64,000 nt of DNA from Pieris napi (GCF_905475465.1 NC_062253.1:9734001-9798000); one strand, 5' to 3'; shown: positions 10,548-21,985, counted from the first letter of the stretch. Numbers and translations are program-made. The notes: generated from the letters alone by a model not told the origin.

Positions 10548-11215
10548 TGTTTAGGTGTAGGTAGGTGATCAGCCTTCTGACACAGGCCGTCGATTTTTAA
10601 ATTTGAGATATTCCGGTTTCCTCACGATGATTTCCATCACCGACGTACGAGCGAGTGTTAAATGCACACATAGCATGCTCAAAGTATCCTGCTATGGAAT
10701 TCCTTACCAATAGATATCAGACGAGCTCGGTCTTTAAATTTATTTAAAAATCTTCTTTTTGATCATTTTTAGCTACTACTTACAGATATATAAATTGTGA
10801 CTCGATTAACGTTTGGATTAGCTTTTACATTTTTGTTTATACATATTATTATTTATATTTTTTTCTTTAGATTTTACTTTATTTAATCTTAGTTATAGTT
10901 ATATTTTCATGAGTTTTTTTTTGTTAATTAATTAAGCACTTTTTTTACAACTTTTTTAGGTAGTGTAGGTGTTTCTTTTTTCATTGTTCCATAATAGGGT
11001 TGCCTGGAAGTAATCGCTTGTTAGCGATAAGATAAGATAATAACATATGTAACCTGCTTTTTTTGTTTTTATATGTATGATTTTGTATATTATGGTAACG
11101 AAGTGTAAATAAGTAAATAAATAAATAGGCAGAAAGTCCATTGGTGCACGAACAGGGCTTGAACCTACAACCTCAGGGATGAGAGTCGCACGCTGGAACT
11201 AGGCCAACAAGTAGA
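10548..11215 (-). mobile_element. tRNA-derived SINE (family S1), split by a LINE
   Basis: A minus-strand SINE whose 3' part is at 10548-10673 (GTAGGTGATCAGCCT, then CGGTTTCCTCACGATG). Its 5' tRNA-like part is at 11131-11215 (AGAAAGTCCATTGGTGCACG, then GAACCTACAACCTCAGG). The two parts are contiguous in the intact relatives at 21144-21446 and 27562-27840, so 10674-11130 is an insertion. Confidence 0.85.
10674..11130 (+). mobile_element. 5'-truncated LINE (Jockey/CR1-like) inserted in SINE
   Basis: It begins inside the last codons of a reverse-transcriptase ORF: 10691-10771 encodes LWNSLPIDIRRARSLNLFKN, then a short tail and a TAG stop. A 3' UTR of about 350 bp follows and ends in an AAATAAATAAATAAATAG-type tail. 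Part of the same 3' UTR recurs at 54515-54680. This is typical of abortive target-primed reverse transcription. Confidence 0.8.
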
Positions 11216-12054
11216 ACAGTATAAATTAAATTAATTTTTCAGAATTATAAGCAACTGCTCTGATAGTAAGACCGTCCTCTTACATCCTCTAGCTAGTTCG
11301 ATCTGATTTTGTGTTTGTGATTTAAATAAATTACTTTCTAAGCTTTTTTTTTTCAATATTAAAAGGTTGTTTTAAAAAGCAACCAAAACATGCTTTTTAC
11401 CACCCAGAACTCGATTTAATTGAGAGAGGGAGGCGTTTCTTAAAAGCCTTGGTGAAAGTATCAAATTAGTACGTCGAAGTACATTCGCCATCTCTGTATC
11501 AATAACGCATAAAATAATATCACAATAATTAACATATCACATTCAAAATGTTTGTGCACATAACTCAGATGTGCTCAATGGACCGCTGTCATTCAATTAT
11601 GTTTTTGATCATAATTTATACGAAGTACAATTTGTAACGTTAGGTTTAGGTATCTCAGTAGTTTGTTCTCTCAAGAAAAAATTACAAAATGTAAATTAAA
11701 CATAAATATCATTACAAATGGATGCTATTAATTAAATCTAATAATAAAAATCATAAGAAGTCCAAAAGTGCGAAACCTTTAATATACAAAAATAATAAGA
11801 ATTTTAATCAAAACTTTAAATTAAGACAACTTACTAAAACGGTGCGAGAAAAAAGCAAATGTAAAAAATAAAATTAAAAGGTTATTATTATTGTCAACGA
11901 ATTAAAACAACGAAAAATAGTTAGTTTTACTTAATTATGACCTAAAAATTCAGTTACAAGTTTTAAGGTGAAAAAAAAATTTTACTTAAAAAGTCAAAAA
12001 TTTATAATTTACTATCAAAATTAAAGCAAGTGATCTTTACAACAATTATTATAA
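11216..12054. other. No gene recognised
   Basis: AT-rich, non-coding in appearance; nothing recognised on either strand. Confidence 0.5.
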
Positions 12055-12565
12055 GTCTATAGATAGCTTTGAGCGCATTGACCAAGATCGGGCGGAGAAG
12101 GAGGCTTGAGCCGTAGTTGGCGGAAGGTGGCACAGGTTTTTATTTTTTGAAATTAATCTCGCTGTTGGCCTTAAGGGCCTTTACAGCTCAGCTGGGGCTG
12201 TTTCGGCGAGCGTAGCTCGGGGGTCTCCTGTGAGACTCGAACCTTGACTTGGGCCGTCGCGGGGTGGTCAATCGCCTGAAGGGCAGGACGGAAGCTCACT
12301 GGAGTGAGCGAAGTACGCAGTAAAGGTCCTCCCCAGATGATGGCGGTTTTGTACCCTAATCTGATTTCGATTTTTATTATTACTGGCCGCGCGGGCCTTT
12401 AAATCCGGGCTCTAAGTTGTCATTGGCTATCGTGATTGGATCGTTGGGTTAGAACGTGTCGGGGCCTCCTACGAGCCTTTTGTGTCGGGAAGGTGGAAGT
12501 TTCTCATTTCAAAGGCCAAGACACTATTGGGTCGCACAGGCAGCGGAGTGAGTATAAATGGGGTC
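12055..12565. repeat. GC-rich, repeat-like segment of unknown class
   Basis: Base composition jumps sharply (for example CTTGGGCCGTCGCGGGGTGG, then GGACGGAAGCTCACTGGAGT) compared with the flanks. It resembles GC-rich parts of insect LINEs, but no reverse-transcriptase motif was found and there is no second copy here. It contains only a short, unconvincing ORF. Confidence 0.35.
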
Positions 12566-12891
12566 GAATCGAAATTATAATAACAATATTTGCCAATTAC
12601 AACTCTTCCTCGTTGTCATCGATATATATGATCGATTGTAGCTGTCATTCCGTTAATCTAATCAATTAAAAATTTGCCGCATCTGTTAATGTTTTATAAG
12701 GAAAAATTCATATATTTGTTTAGCGTGAACTCAGCGTAACTGAGATATTATGTTCTTGTACTGTACATACACCTTCGTGGTGTACTTTTAAGACATGAAC
12801 TATTAACAAATAGTGAACTTACCGCTACTTCTAATTGAACAAAGATCGTCGCACGCGGGCTTCCTACGTACGTACGCTACTAGGTACGCTA

Positions 12892-13090
12892 GGTAACACT
12901 GAAAATGTTTAGAACTGTTCAGTTAGAAACATAGCTAATGAAAACGTTTTTTGCACTGCTTTTCTTAGTGGTTCCATCGAATACGACGATGTGTAGAGAG
13001 GAACGGAGATTACTTCAAAAAACAATAAAAGTATTGGCAACTTTCTACGTTAAACCGTTTTGTCATTTTCTAAAAATTTTCAGTGTTACC
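12892..13090. mobile_element. Small Tc1/mariner-type MITE
   Basis: Inverted ends GGTAACACTGAAAATGTTTA and (reverse complement of the right end) GGTAACACTGAAAATTTTTA enclose 199 bp. The element is flanked on both sides by TA (12890-12891 and 13091-13092), the target of Tc1/mariner elements. It is non-coding. Confidence 0.75.
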
Positions 13091-13409
13091 TAGGTATAAA
13101 GTTACCGTAAAGTACTTAAAGTAATCAGAGGCGGATTTAAAAATTTAAAGGTATAAGCTGTGAAATTTTTTCACCCTTGCCTCTACACAAACCATCCAGT
13201 TCGCAGCCTACCACCTTCCTTTTTCCTTTAAATGTCCAAGCAGCAATGATTATTAATCACGATTAAAAAAGATGAATTACGATTTTCAGGTTTAAGAACA
13301 TCTTCTAAGCCGATATCACAGAGTGATCTAATTTTCAGAGTTGAAACTTAAGGCTTAGTATGTCCAAATAGTGACAGATTTTGAGTATTTTTTTTTAATG
13401 TAATAGGGG

Positions 13410-13960
13410 GGGGGGGGGTAAACAAGCCTACGGGACGGCCCATAAGGCCACCTGAAATTTTGCATTGATACGGCCCGTACAGTGTTGAAACAAGGCAGGA
13501 GGGATCAACCCAAACAATTCTTCAGAACATTCACCATAGTACACTTTGTAGGTAACGCAAAGAGACGGAATGTCTCTGCGTAGAAAGAGAGAATCAAGCC
13601 GATCCGTAATACTTTGGAGATTGACAATTCGACAAGCCCTTCGCTGAATTTGGTCAAAAGGAAGAAGCTAGTATTAGGGAGCATCAGCCCAAAGATATGA
13701 GCAGTATTCCATATGGGCTGGAGACTTTTAAAGCAGCATACGTTGTACCTCAGTGAAATATTGCTATTATGTGAGTCATAATTCACGTAGACCCTATAAT
13801 TGGTGACGACTTTGACATATGCGGCTAGTGGCACGGGCACAAGTAGACAAGGTGCTATTTTTATTGGTAACACCTTAAATATTAGGTGTCGATGGCATAC
13901 AATCTGTGGAGTTACTCCAATCACATAATGGATAAACAAACCCTACTACTATGTATTGAT
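13410..13960 (-). pseudogene. Degenerate Jockey-like LINE reverse transcriptase, C-terminal part
   Basis: In shifting minus-strand frames the sequence gives SPAHMEYCSYLWADAP, LLPFDQIQRRA, QRHSVSLRYL, VLWMF-like and KNCLGLIPPALF-like pieces. These match the usual LINE tail order (HMEYCSHLW, then FDRIQRRA, then YHGECSEELFGLIP). At least three frame changes are needed. A related fragment is at 63424-63720. The 144-codon open frame on this strand is not the true reading frame throughout. A G-run of 12 or more borders it near 13407. Confidence 0.7.
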
Positions 13961-14590
13961 ATCGGATTTCTGCTGGGCGGGATTTTGTTTGTTCCATCGT
14001 TAAAAATAGGGTAAAGTTTCAGAAATAAATCGAATAATGAACTTTTAATGTTTAATATAGTCGTAATGTATTATTAATAATAAAAATTTACGTAAAAAAT
14101 TCAAAATGGATAAATAGATAACTAAAATAAATTTAAACTTTTAATGCTGGCTGAATTTCTAACTTGTCTCTTTAATTAGTATATTATGTGCATTGAAATG
14201 AGATATTACGTAAAGGTAAAAGAAATAATAAGTTTTTAAACAATAAAATCCTTTATGTATTTTACGTATTATTTATTATAAAAGTACTACTGTTATAATT
14301 TTAAAGGATTGATTTATTTGTATAACGTAGCAAAAACATATATAACTAGCTGTGCTCTGCTGTTCCATCTGCAATATTTCTGTCGGATATAACCTAAAGC
14401 TTATCTCGGTTCATTGACTTTTAAATGCAAAAATAATATTTTTTTCGACAAAGTATCGCGAACTTTATTGTAAATATGATGTCTTCTATAAAACTGTATA
14501 TCTTTATAATACTCGTAGTTGTGTAAATAAACATAGGTTACATAAAAATACAGAAAATATACACGGGAAATTTAAATGGATAAATTTTTT
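13961..14590. other. No gene recognised
   Basis: AT-rich spacer with no supportable coding or RNA feature. Confidence 0.5.
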
Positions 14591-14966
14591 GACGTGATAA
14601 CGTCTTTAAAATCGTTTTAGTCGGGTGACATGTTCAGAAACTTGTGTCACACCAAAACCTCACGAGCGCGATCGCAGGTATAACGAGAGAGAGACGGACC
14701 GATCTCCCGTCTCATCTCGAGCGCTGCCAGTCATTCCGTGAATGTATGAAGAAAAATGTATATCATAGTCGAATAAGTAAACTTGTCATTTTACACCCGA
14801 AATTTATCATCAAAAGTGTGAATAAAACGATAGATGTAATTTAAAATTTGAAAAAATTGTTATCTTCATTAATTCCTTACTTCCCAAAAACTTATATCAC
14901 CAATAAGACGTTATCACGTAAACATCTCGATCGTAAACCTACTTTACAAACAACCAATATTTTTTT
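14591..14966. mobile_element. Family F element, copy 1 (376 bp)
   Basis: Identical by eye to 29625-30000. It contains the exact inverted repeats ACGTGATAACGTCTT (14592-14606) and AAGACGTTATCACGT (14905-14919). The shared sequence continues 47 bp beyond the second repeat. A 66-codon frame that starts only with GTG is present in both copies but is not convincing as a gene. The class is unknown. Confidence 0.85.
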
Positions 14967-16295
14967 AAAAATAATAACTAACATTTTACTTAAAAGAAAA
15001 TACTTATCAATGCTTATACTTTAGTATGACGTAAGAAAATGTAGTGACGTGTTGGCGTAAAGTTCACAAAAGTTACCACAATTTATTAAATTACAACAAA
15101 CAAATTCGTACTTCTCGATTACGTGGGAAATTCTACGTCGGGTCTTCCCACGCGCAGCACGTGCCACTGTAGGGACACCCCATTCGAATTATATCCTCCA
15201 AAAACAACCCTTATAGATTTGCAATAGGGGTGGAAATTGCAATCGATAAATACCAATTGATTATCTACGGATATTGGAATCTTTATACCCAAACAACAAT
15301 TAAATACAATGTTTATAATTTTAAGATTAAAATTGTGCCTAGCACAGTAGATTCGGACGAGCGTAAGTGCTATGTATAGAAAAAAAATGTATAGGACTTT
15401 AACTTACGGAATTCATAGGTCGCGCTATGTTTGAATTTAACGTATTTGGCAATTTTATTATATTTTACTGGTAGCTTCGCAAGAACATATAATTATAGGA
15501 TATAAACATCAATTTATTATTTATATACAAGTACATAGGCAAACGAAACTTGCGGGAATGCCATAAAAGAAAACTACCGCAGCTCATGGACAGTGGACAC
15601 CCATTTAATTATGCGTTGCCGGCTTTTATGGGAGGAGTATCGCACATTAGCGGCAACGCACATCTTTCAAATACCTACAGATTGTATCTGCTGTCTTTAC
15701 AAAAATTTATATAAAAATTCGAATTAAACTATTGTTTAACTACAACTCTCTATTGAGAGTTTTATTATCTGCCTTGTCTCATTATTATAGTATATTTTTT
15801 ATAAGAATAATCCACAGCAATCTTTATTTAACGAGCACTACACAAGATTAGTTTACAGCCCGCACAATACGCAATTAAACATTTTTCTCATTATAAAAAA
15901 TATAATGGCACGCGTGCGAGTCGCGTGTCGCTACAGAAAAAGCTTTCAAAGAAATTTGTTCGAGCCAATATTTGCGAGTTACTGCGACGTAGGAAGGATT
16001 ACAATGTTAAATATATATGTATAATACATACAAATATATAAAGCTTTAAGTATAAATTGTTACATATGTATTACATCTAATGTTTACTTATAAGTTTCAC
16101 ACAATTTCTTACACTCTCGTCATTCAGTTAACCTGGAAAAGGTCGGTTATTATTTATTTCCGCTAAAAATACAATACTGAACTAGTAGTAGTTACTGTAT
16201 ATTCTAGTTTCTTAATGTAATGTAAATAACTATTTTTATTTATAACCGCTCTAAGATGGGTACATTTACGAAAATATAAAAATACACGTGCAAAC
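14967..16295. other. No gene recognised
   Basis: AT-rich. One 10-bp inverted repeat TGCGTTGCCG / CGGCAACGCA (15612-15621, 15651-15660) looks like two head-to-head scraps of the LINE-tail sequence seen at 35355 and in the 18884-19945 array. Confidence 0.45.
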
Positions 16296-16299
16296 AAAA
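16296..16299 (-). terminator. Pol III terminator of tRNA-Gln
   Basis: Four T residues on the minus strand, 3 nt after the discriminator base of the tRNA. Confidence 0.7.
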
Positions 16300-16302
16300 G
16301 AC

Positions 16303-16374
16303 AGGTCCCACCGAGATTTGAACTCGGATCGCTGGATTCAGAGTCCAGAGTGCTAACCATTACACCATGGAACC
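16303..16374 (-). tRNA. tRNA-Gln (anticodon CTG)
   Basis: A 72-nt cloverleaf on the minus strand. The acceptor stem GGTTCCA pairs with TGGGACC (one G-T pair). The A box is TGTAATGGTTAGC. The anticodon stem CTGGA/TCCAG encloses the loop CTCTGAA with anticodon CTG (plus positions 16339-16341). The B box GAGTTCAAATCTC is intact and the discriminator is T. No mismatches or tail are present, so this looks like a working tRNA rather than a SINE head. It decodes CAG glutamine codons. Confidence 0.95.
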
Positions 16375-17330
16375 GCTGCCTGAATTCGAGAAATAACGGG
16401 TCGCGTCGGTAGCGTGAAAATTCGCAGAGAAAATAGAATTTCCTCCACTAATCAACTTTTCAAATAATTCCCTAACTCACATGTCATTGTTTAAATAACT
16501 TTAAAACTATTCACCGAAAGTTAATATTTCTTATAAAACGTTAGATTATTTTAATAATTGTGTATTTGAATCGATTTTTCATGAATGCAATTAACACTTG
16601 CACATTAAAGAAAAATGAAAACTGGCATGATTTAGTCTCAATAAAGCTTAGATACATAGACATAACATTTATTACTAACAAAAACACACACATAAACACA
16701 CAAAATAACAATAATCAAAGAAAAATTAAATAAAAAATATAACAAGAGATAAAAACGGTGTGCTGTGAATGTCCCACAGCCCTGGTCATTCTGCCAGAGA
16801 CCACAGCAGCTATTTGCGCCTAGTCGCAAAAAAAGAAAGAAAAGGAATGTAATAAATACTTAGTAGAAAAAATATTAGTAAAAGTTAGAAGTGTAAGTAA
16901 TGAAGTCTTGTGTAAAGGTGTATAGTTAATAAAATAAAATAAAAAAATAAAAATAAGAATAATTGTTAAGGAGTTGATAATTTTTTTTTAATTTAAAACA
17001 TTATTACACTTGACATTTTTGTTCCCAACTAGCTTTTCTCGGCAAAAGCTGTAATATTTTAAATATTTTGGAAATGAATTTAACTTACATGACTAATGGA
17101 TGACATGGCACATTTTTCAAATCGATTGCGTAGTTTTTAAGTCTATTTAAATATTAAAATATAGAAAATGCTTTCAAACGTCAGTAGGAAAATAAACCAA
17201 TACCATAACCAAAATAATCTACTCGAACGTAGTAACAATGCGTCATGGTGATTATATTGAATGCGTGTTTACCGCTTTAAATAGAGTAGGGTTGGCCCAG
17301 TGACTGCGACTGTCAATCCGTTCGTTAATA
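16375..17330. other. No gene recognised
   Basis: AT-rich sequence upstream of the tRNA; nothing recognised. Confidence 0.5.
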
Positions 17331-17430
17331 TATAAGAAGAAGAATATAAAAATAAGAAGAATATAATAAGAAGAATAATCTAAAAATAAGAAGAAGAATA
17401 TAAAAATAAGAAGAATATAATAAGAAGTTC
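17331..17430. repeat. AAGAAGAATAT-type microsatellite
   Basis: Irregular tandem runs of AAGAAGAATATAAAAAT and ATAAGAAG; simple sequence. Confidence 0.8.
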
Positions 17431-17689
17431 ATTAATTCACATGAATGCGGATACATTTTTCTATGTGCGCAATTAAACAGATGATCTTCCGGTAGAAGCT
17501 CGACGATCCTATAATTAAAGTCGAAGTCAAAAATCATTTATTTATATAGGTAACACAATGTACACAAATGAACAAGAAAGAAATACATATTAAATGCTTA
17601 TAATTTGACATTTACTGCCACTTCTAAAATTAAGGGCGTAGAACGGAAGAGAAGATCTGGCAGTAAACTCTCCGCTACTCATTTTGAAG

Positions 17690-18027
17690 TTAGGTATACT
17701 TCTTTAGGCGCGTTATGAAAAATTAATGAGAGTGAAATTTTACGATGCACGCGCACCGTGACACAAAATTAACAGAATGAAGTTGCCCACGGAAGATGCT
17801 ACGGCATTGGACATAATTTAAAAACAACATTCGAATAATAATATAATTTATGTTACACTTAATGTAAGAGAATAATAATAAATATTTATTTATTTAATTT
17901 TTCAAATGTAAACTTAACTTTATTATACCTACTCCTTTTCCAGTCTTTGATTATTTAAATTAATTATTGTAATTAATTATTTACATGCAATCATAAACTA
18001 TTTTTAATAATACCAAAGAAGTATAAC
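17690..18027 (-). mobile_element. Family D MITE, copy 1
   Basis: Ends TATACTTCTTTAGGCG and ACCAAAGAAGTATAACTT are inverted repeats. The internal sequence matches 45484-45816 in reverse orientation, including ACGGAAGATGCTACGGCATT. A shorter relative is at 24667-24853. Non-coding. Confidence 0.85.
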
Positions 18028-18031
18028 TTTT

Positions 18032-18436
18032 TTTAGGAGAGTGCTTTAGTACAACTTGAAAGGCAAGTTCTTTAGTGCCTAGCCGGTTTGTTTTTGTATA
18101 AATTGTTTTTAACGTTCCACAAACATTCGTGAACAACATATTCAGACACAAATTTGATAGTTGTATCTTCCGACCATTTAGCCATCTATAAAAATCAAAA
18201 AACACGCACGCGTTTCACGGCACTTATGCACTCTCCTAAAGATTTGACTAAATTACGTGTTTACACACAACGAGGGAAGATCTCGGGGGATGCGCGGGCG
18301 CGGGAGGGGTATCACTTGAAACAAAAATAAAAAGCGATTCTATTTTGATTCAACTTGAAAGTCAATTAGAACCGTACTAAAGCAAGTAGCGTTTACATGT
18401 TTCAACTAAAGTACTATCCTAAAGCACTCTCCTAAA
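18032..18436. mobile_element. 405-bp element with 18-bp terminal inverted repeats
   Basis: TTTAGGAGAGTGCTTTAG at the left is the exact inverted copy of CTAAAGCACTCTCCTAAA at the right. Inner motifs (CTTTAGT, TCAACTTGAAA, CAAGT) recur near both ends. It lies 4 bp from the family D element. No transposase is encoded. No second copy was seen, apart from the internal fragment CTCTCCTAAAGATTTGACTA at 18232. Confidence 0.75.
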
Positions 18437-18469
18437 CACTAAGATAATGTAAATCGGCCTTTAGGCACA

Positions 18470-18575
18470 GAAGGCTAGTAAGAAATGCTAGTAGAAATTT
18501 AAGATCACCTACTTGCCCTATAGAAAAAACAAGATACACAAACAGATATACAAATCTGAGGCCTAGAACAAAGTC
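18470..18575 (+). mobile_element. Degenerate S1 SINE 3' fragment
   Basis: Matches the 3' part of the S1 SINE: GATCACCTACTTGCCCTATA, then AACAGATATACAAATCTGAGGC with substitutions. The 5' part is missing. Confidence 0.65.
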
Positions 18576-18883
18576 TGTTTTTTATATAAGCAGCTTGTAT
18601 TGTTAAAACCGTTTTCCCGTCTTATTATTGTAAGATAAATCTTTTTAATACATAACTCCGTCCTTAACTCTCAGTGGCATTTGCTCCAAATTCCTGAACC
18701 AATAATTAATGGTGCTATTAAATTTGTAATTCGTTGCACAGTCGCGGCTAAATTGAAACCTCCAGGAATAGGTTTTCAATAACAGTATTAAGTGAAGAAA
18801 ACAATGTTTGTTTCAATACAGTGGGCGCTTTATCATGAATGATCTATATTATACGTAATATAATTCGTGTAGTAAAATAAATA

Positions 18884-19945
18884 TTTGGTACGCTTGTTGC
18901 TTGGAGGACCGTAAGTTGAATTGGTATACAAATTAATACCCTCCTCAAAGGTAATGTTAAGTGATACCTATGGACACTCAATGCTAGAGGGCTCGCTAGT
19001 GCGTTGCCGAACTTTTATTAATTGGTACGCTCTTTACTTGAAGGACCGTAGGTCAAATTAGTCTTTTTACAAATTTTTATACCCTCCTTAAAGGTAATGT
19101 TAGGTAATACCCATGGAAACTCTCAATGCTAGCGGGCTCGCTAGTGCGTTGCCGAACTTTTATTAATTGGTACGCTCTTTACTTAAAGGACCGTAAGTCA
19201 AATTAGTCTTTTTACAAATTTTTATACCCTCCTTAAAGGTAATGTTAGGTAATACCCATGGAAACTCTCAATGCTAGCGGGCTCGCTAGTGCGTTGCCGA
19301 ACTTTTATTAATTGGTACGCTCTTTACTTAAAGGACCGTAAGTCAAATTAGTCTTTTTACAAATTTTTATACCCTCCTTAAAGGTAATGTTAGGTAATAC
19401 CCATGGAAACTCTCAATGCTAGCGGGCTCGCTAGTGCGTTGCCGAACTTTTATTAATTGGTACGCTCTTTACTTGAAGGACCGTAGGTCAAATTAGTCTT
19501 TTTACAAATTTTTATACCCTCCTAAAAGGTAATGTTAGGTAATACCCATGGAAACTTTCAATGCTAGCGGGCTCGCTAGTGTGTTGCCGAACTTTTAATA
19601 ATTGGTACGCTCTTTACTTGAAGGACCGTAAGTCGAATTTGTATACAAATTGTATACTCTCCTTAAAAGTAATGTTAAGTGATATCCATGGACACTCTCA
19701 ATGCTAGATGGCTCGCTAGTGCGTTACCGGCCTTTTAATAATTGGTACGCTCTTTACTTGAAGGACCGTAAGTTGAATTTGTATACAAATTGTATACTCT
19801 CCTTAAAGGTAAAGTTAAGTGATACCTATGGACACTCTCAATGCTAGAGGGCTCGCTAGTGCGTTGCCGGCCTTTTAATAATTGGTACGCTCTTTACTTG
19901 AAGGACCGTAAGTCGAATTAGTCTTTATACAAATTTTATACCCTA
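18884..19945 (-). repeat. Tandem array of about eight 140-145 bp units derived from a LINE tail
   Basis: Units begin with TTGGTACGCTCTTTACTTG near 18884, 19021, 19166, 19311, 19456, 19601, 19741 and 19881. Four successive periods are exactly 145 bp, then 140 bp. The reverse complement of each unit (GAGCGTACCAATTAATAAAA, then CGGCAACGCACTAGCGAGCC) is the common lepidopteran LINE/retroposon tail. This is therefore a tail that was amplified in tandem. Middle units are nearly identical and outer units are more diverged. Confidence 0.9.
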
Positions 19946-21099
19946 AAAGGTGAATGTGTATGGGCAACCGTTATTGAACACAACAATTTAAAATATGTAG
20001 TTATTGTCCAAGTCCAAGTTTAAAATTGGGATAGTGTACTGAAAGAATTTGTTAGTTTTGTTATTACCGTCTAAAATAATCCGAAAATATATACACGAAA
20101 TGTCAAGTAAATAATAAAATTCGCATTTAAATATTACAATTTTGATATGTTTTACCAGCGTAAACAAATAAAGATCAATATTCAATTCTTCGTTGAAATC
20201 GCATGGGAAAATACCACAATTAAAATGCTCTCATGTATGTTTGCAAATCATAATTTATTTTTTACTGTATCCCAACAGTTTTCCCGGATATTGGAAATCC
20301 CCATCTTTGTGAAGTAAAACCATCGGATAATCCATAAATAATCTCGGAATTTTCCTCTTCAAATATAGTTGCTATTTTTGTATCATTTATTAATTACTAC
20401 ATAATTTATAAGCTGTGTTTTACCGTATGTGTACATGATGACTATATAATTAAAACATAAAATTCTTATTTTGTTAAGTGGGTTTATATAATTGCCAGAT
20501 GGTACTCATTTTATATTTATTTATATTGTATATATAATATATATGTTATCTATTAACATACTAGGTAATAGAATAGTTAGTAACTTAATTGACGAAATAT
20601 TTATAAATCATAATATATTAAAAATAAATATTAATTTTAAAAATATCAAGGAAATGATGAACTTTCGTAATAAGGAATGAGACAGAGTTGTTTTCAGTTC
20701 TTTTTTATTGATTATTTTTCTTTATATAAATAATAATCAGTCTTCTATGCTAAACATACGTTTTAATTTGAGTCTAGCTTCATTGCATATACATAATGTG
20801 GTGCATTCAAGGGTGAAGCACGAAAATAAATGTTGTGAATATAACGTAATATACGCGATTTAGATCTTATAAAAAATCTGAAAATATCCACTAATAAAGG
20901 ATATTTTTGATGCAATATCCCAGTCCCTAGAAAGCCTCTACGCATCTCGGCGTTTAAAACAAACGGTGAGTTTCTTCTCGTCCGTTCTACGACGTTGATT
21001 TGAGAACTGGCACGTAAATCAATTAAAGTAAATGACTCTTCGTTTTATACATACATAAGTGGACAATATGTTAACTAGGTATATAAATAAATATTTTGA
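19946..21099. other. No gene recognised
   Basis: AT-rich; nothing supportable on either strand. Confidence 0.5.
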
Positions 21100-21480
21100 T
21101 TTTAAGATATGCCGAGTTTCCTCAAGATTTCTTCCTTTAACAAAAACAAATTAGAGGCGCTACAACCTCTTTAGGTCTTGTCCTCAGATTTCTGAATCTG
21201 TTTCATGATCATTTTTAAATCTAATAGGCAAGTAGGTGATCAGCCTCCAGTACCTGACACACGCCGACGACTTTTTGGGTCTAAGACATGTCGGTTTCCT
21301 CACGATGTTTTCCTTCACAGTTCGAGCAAATGTTAAATGCGCACATAGAAAGAAAGTCCATTGGTGCACAGCCGGGGATCGAACCTACGACTTCAGGTAG
21401 CAGGTAGCGTCGCACGCTAAAGCGACCAAACCAACACTACTCTCTCTTCTTCCTTTAACAATCGAGCAAAAATCAGTGTA
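21100..21480 (-). mobile_element. Old S1-like SINE that received a second SINE
   Basis: Flanks of the younger SINE read as a diverged minus-strand S1 SINE: ATATGCCGAGTTTCCTCAAG on the left and TTTAACAATCGAGCAAAAAT on the right. Confidence 0.6.
21144..21446 (-). mobile_element. S1 SINE with 15-bp target site duplication
   Basis: A complete tRNA-derived SINE on the minus strand. The tRNA-like head with a B-box-like GGTTCGATCCCCGGCTG (minus sense) is near 21370-21395, and the body CGTCGACGA...AAAGTCG with tail GCGCC is at 21152. It is bounded by the perfect 15-bp direct repeat TTCTTCCTTTAACAA (21129-21143 and 21447-21461). Confidence 0.9.
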
Positions 21481-21739
21481 CGAAGCTTCAAAAATAACTA
21501 ATCTCAAAAGGTGTATCTGTATATATCACTATTACATGCACGTGCAAGCCGGCGTGTCAGGTGAAGATGATCACTATCATTTATCTAGCATCCAGTTTCA
21601 AATTGTTACGGACACCCTCATCATTTGTTTAATACTGTATATATACGTACTGTACAAATAGTTACATTTGAAATTAAGAGTGTTCATTATTTCGTAATCC
21701 TACAGCTTACATAAATTAATATAACAAAATGAATAACTA

Positions 21740-21985
21740 TAAAATATATTATTAAAAGGAGTCCCTTTAGGCAAGGTTCCGAAGGTAGCGTTCCCCCTTT
21801 GAATAGCTAGACTAAATCTTTGTCTGAGGTAGCTGTCAGCTCTTCGGTCTCCTGTGATGTCGACTAACCTTTTTGCTTTTTCCTTAAAAGTTTTATAGCG
21901 CTAGGACCCCACGGACCAAGGACCTCGGACACCGATTGGGACAAAATCATATTCGGAGCGTAGATGCTTTAGCTTTTCAGCCGCT
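21740..21985 (-). pseudogene. LINE ORF2 C-terminal fragment (family L2)
   Basis: The minus frames read KHLRSEYDFVPIGVRGPWSV, RLVDITGDRRADSYLRQRFS, then LAIQRGNATFGTLPKGT. This T-G-D-x-R-A...L-x-Q-R-x-S-x-A-I-Q-R-G-N-A signature recurs at 40740 and 48415. It has stops and frameshifts. A 30-40 bp inverted repeat (TTTCGTAATCCTACAGCT near 21692 versus AGCTGTAGGATTACGAAA near 22022) brackets it. Confidence 0.65.

Noticed and set aside
13505..13939. 144-codon minus-strand ORF as a gene
   Set aside because: Recognisable LINE residues appear in several different frames here, so this is a decayed retrotransposon and the frame is only locally open.
14644..14844. 66-codon open frame shared by both family F copies
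   Set aside because: It starts only with GTG, the two copies are identical so conservation carries no information, and no motif is present.
16638..16829. Short ORF with a Cys-rich start next to the tRNA
   Set aside because: Low-complexity AT-rich sequence, no motif or splice signals.
18884..19945. CRISPR-like array
   Set aside because: Units are contiguous 140-145 bp repeats without spacers, in an insect genome, and derived from a LINE tail.
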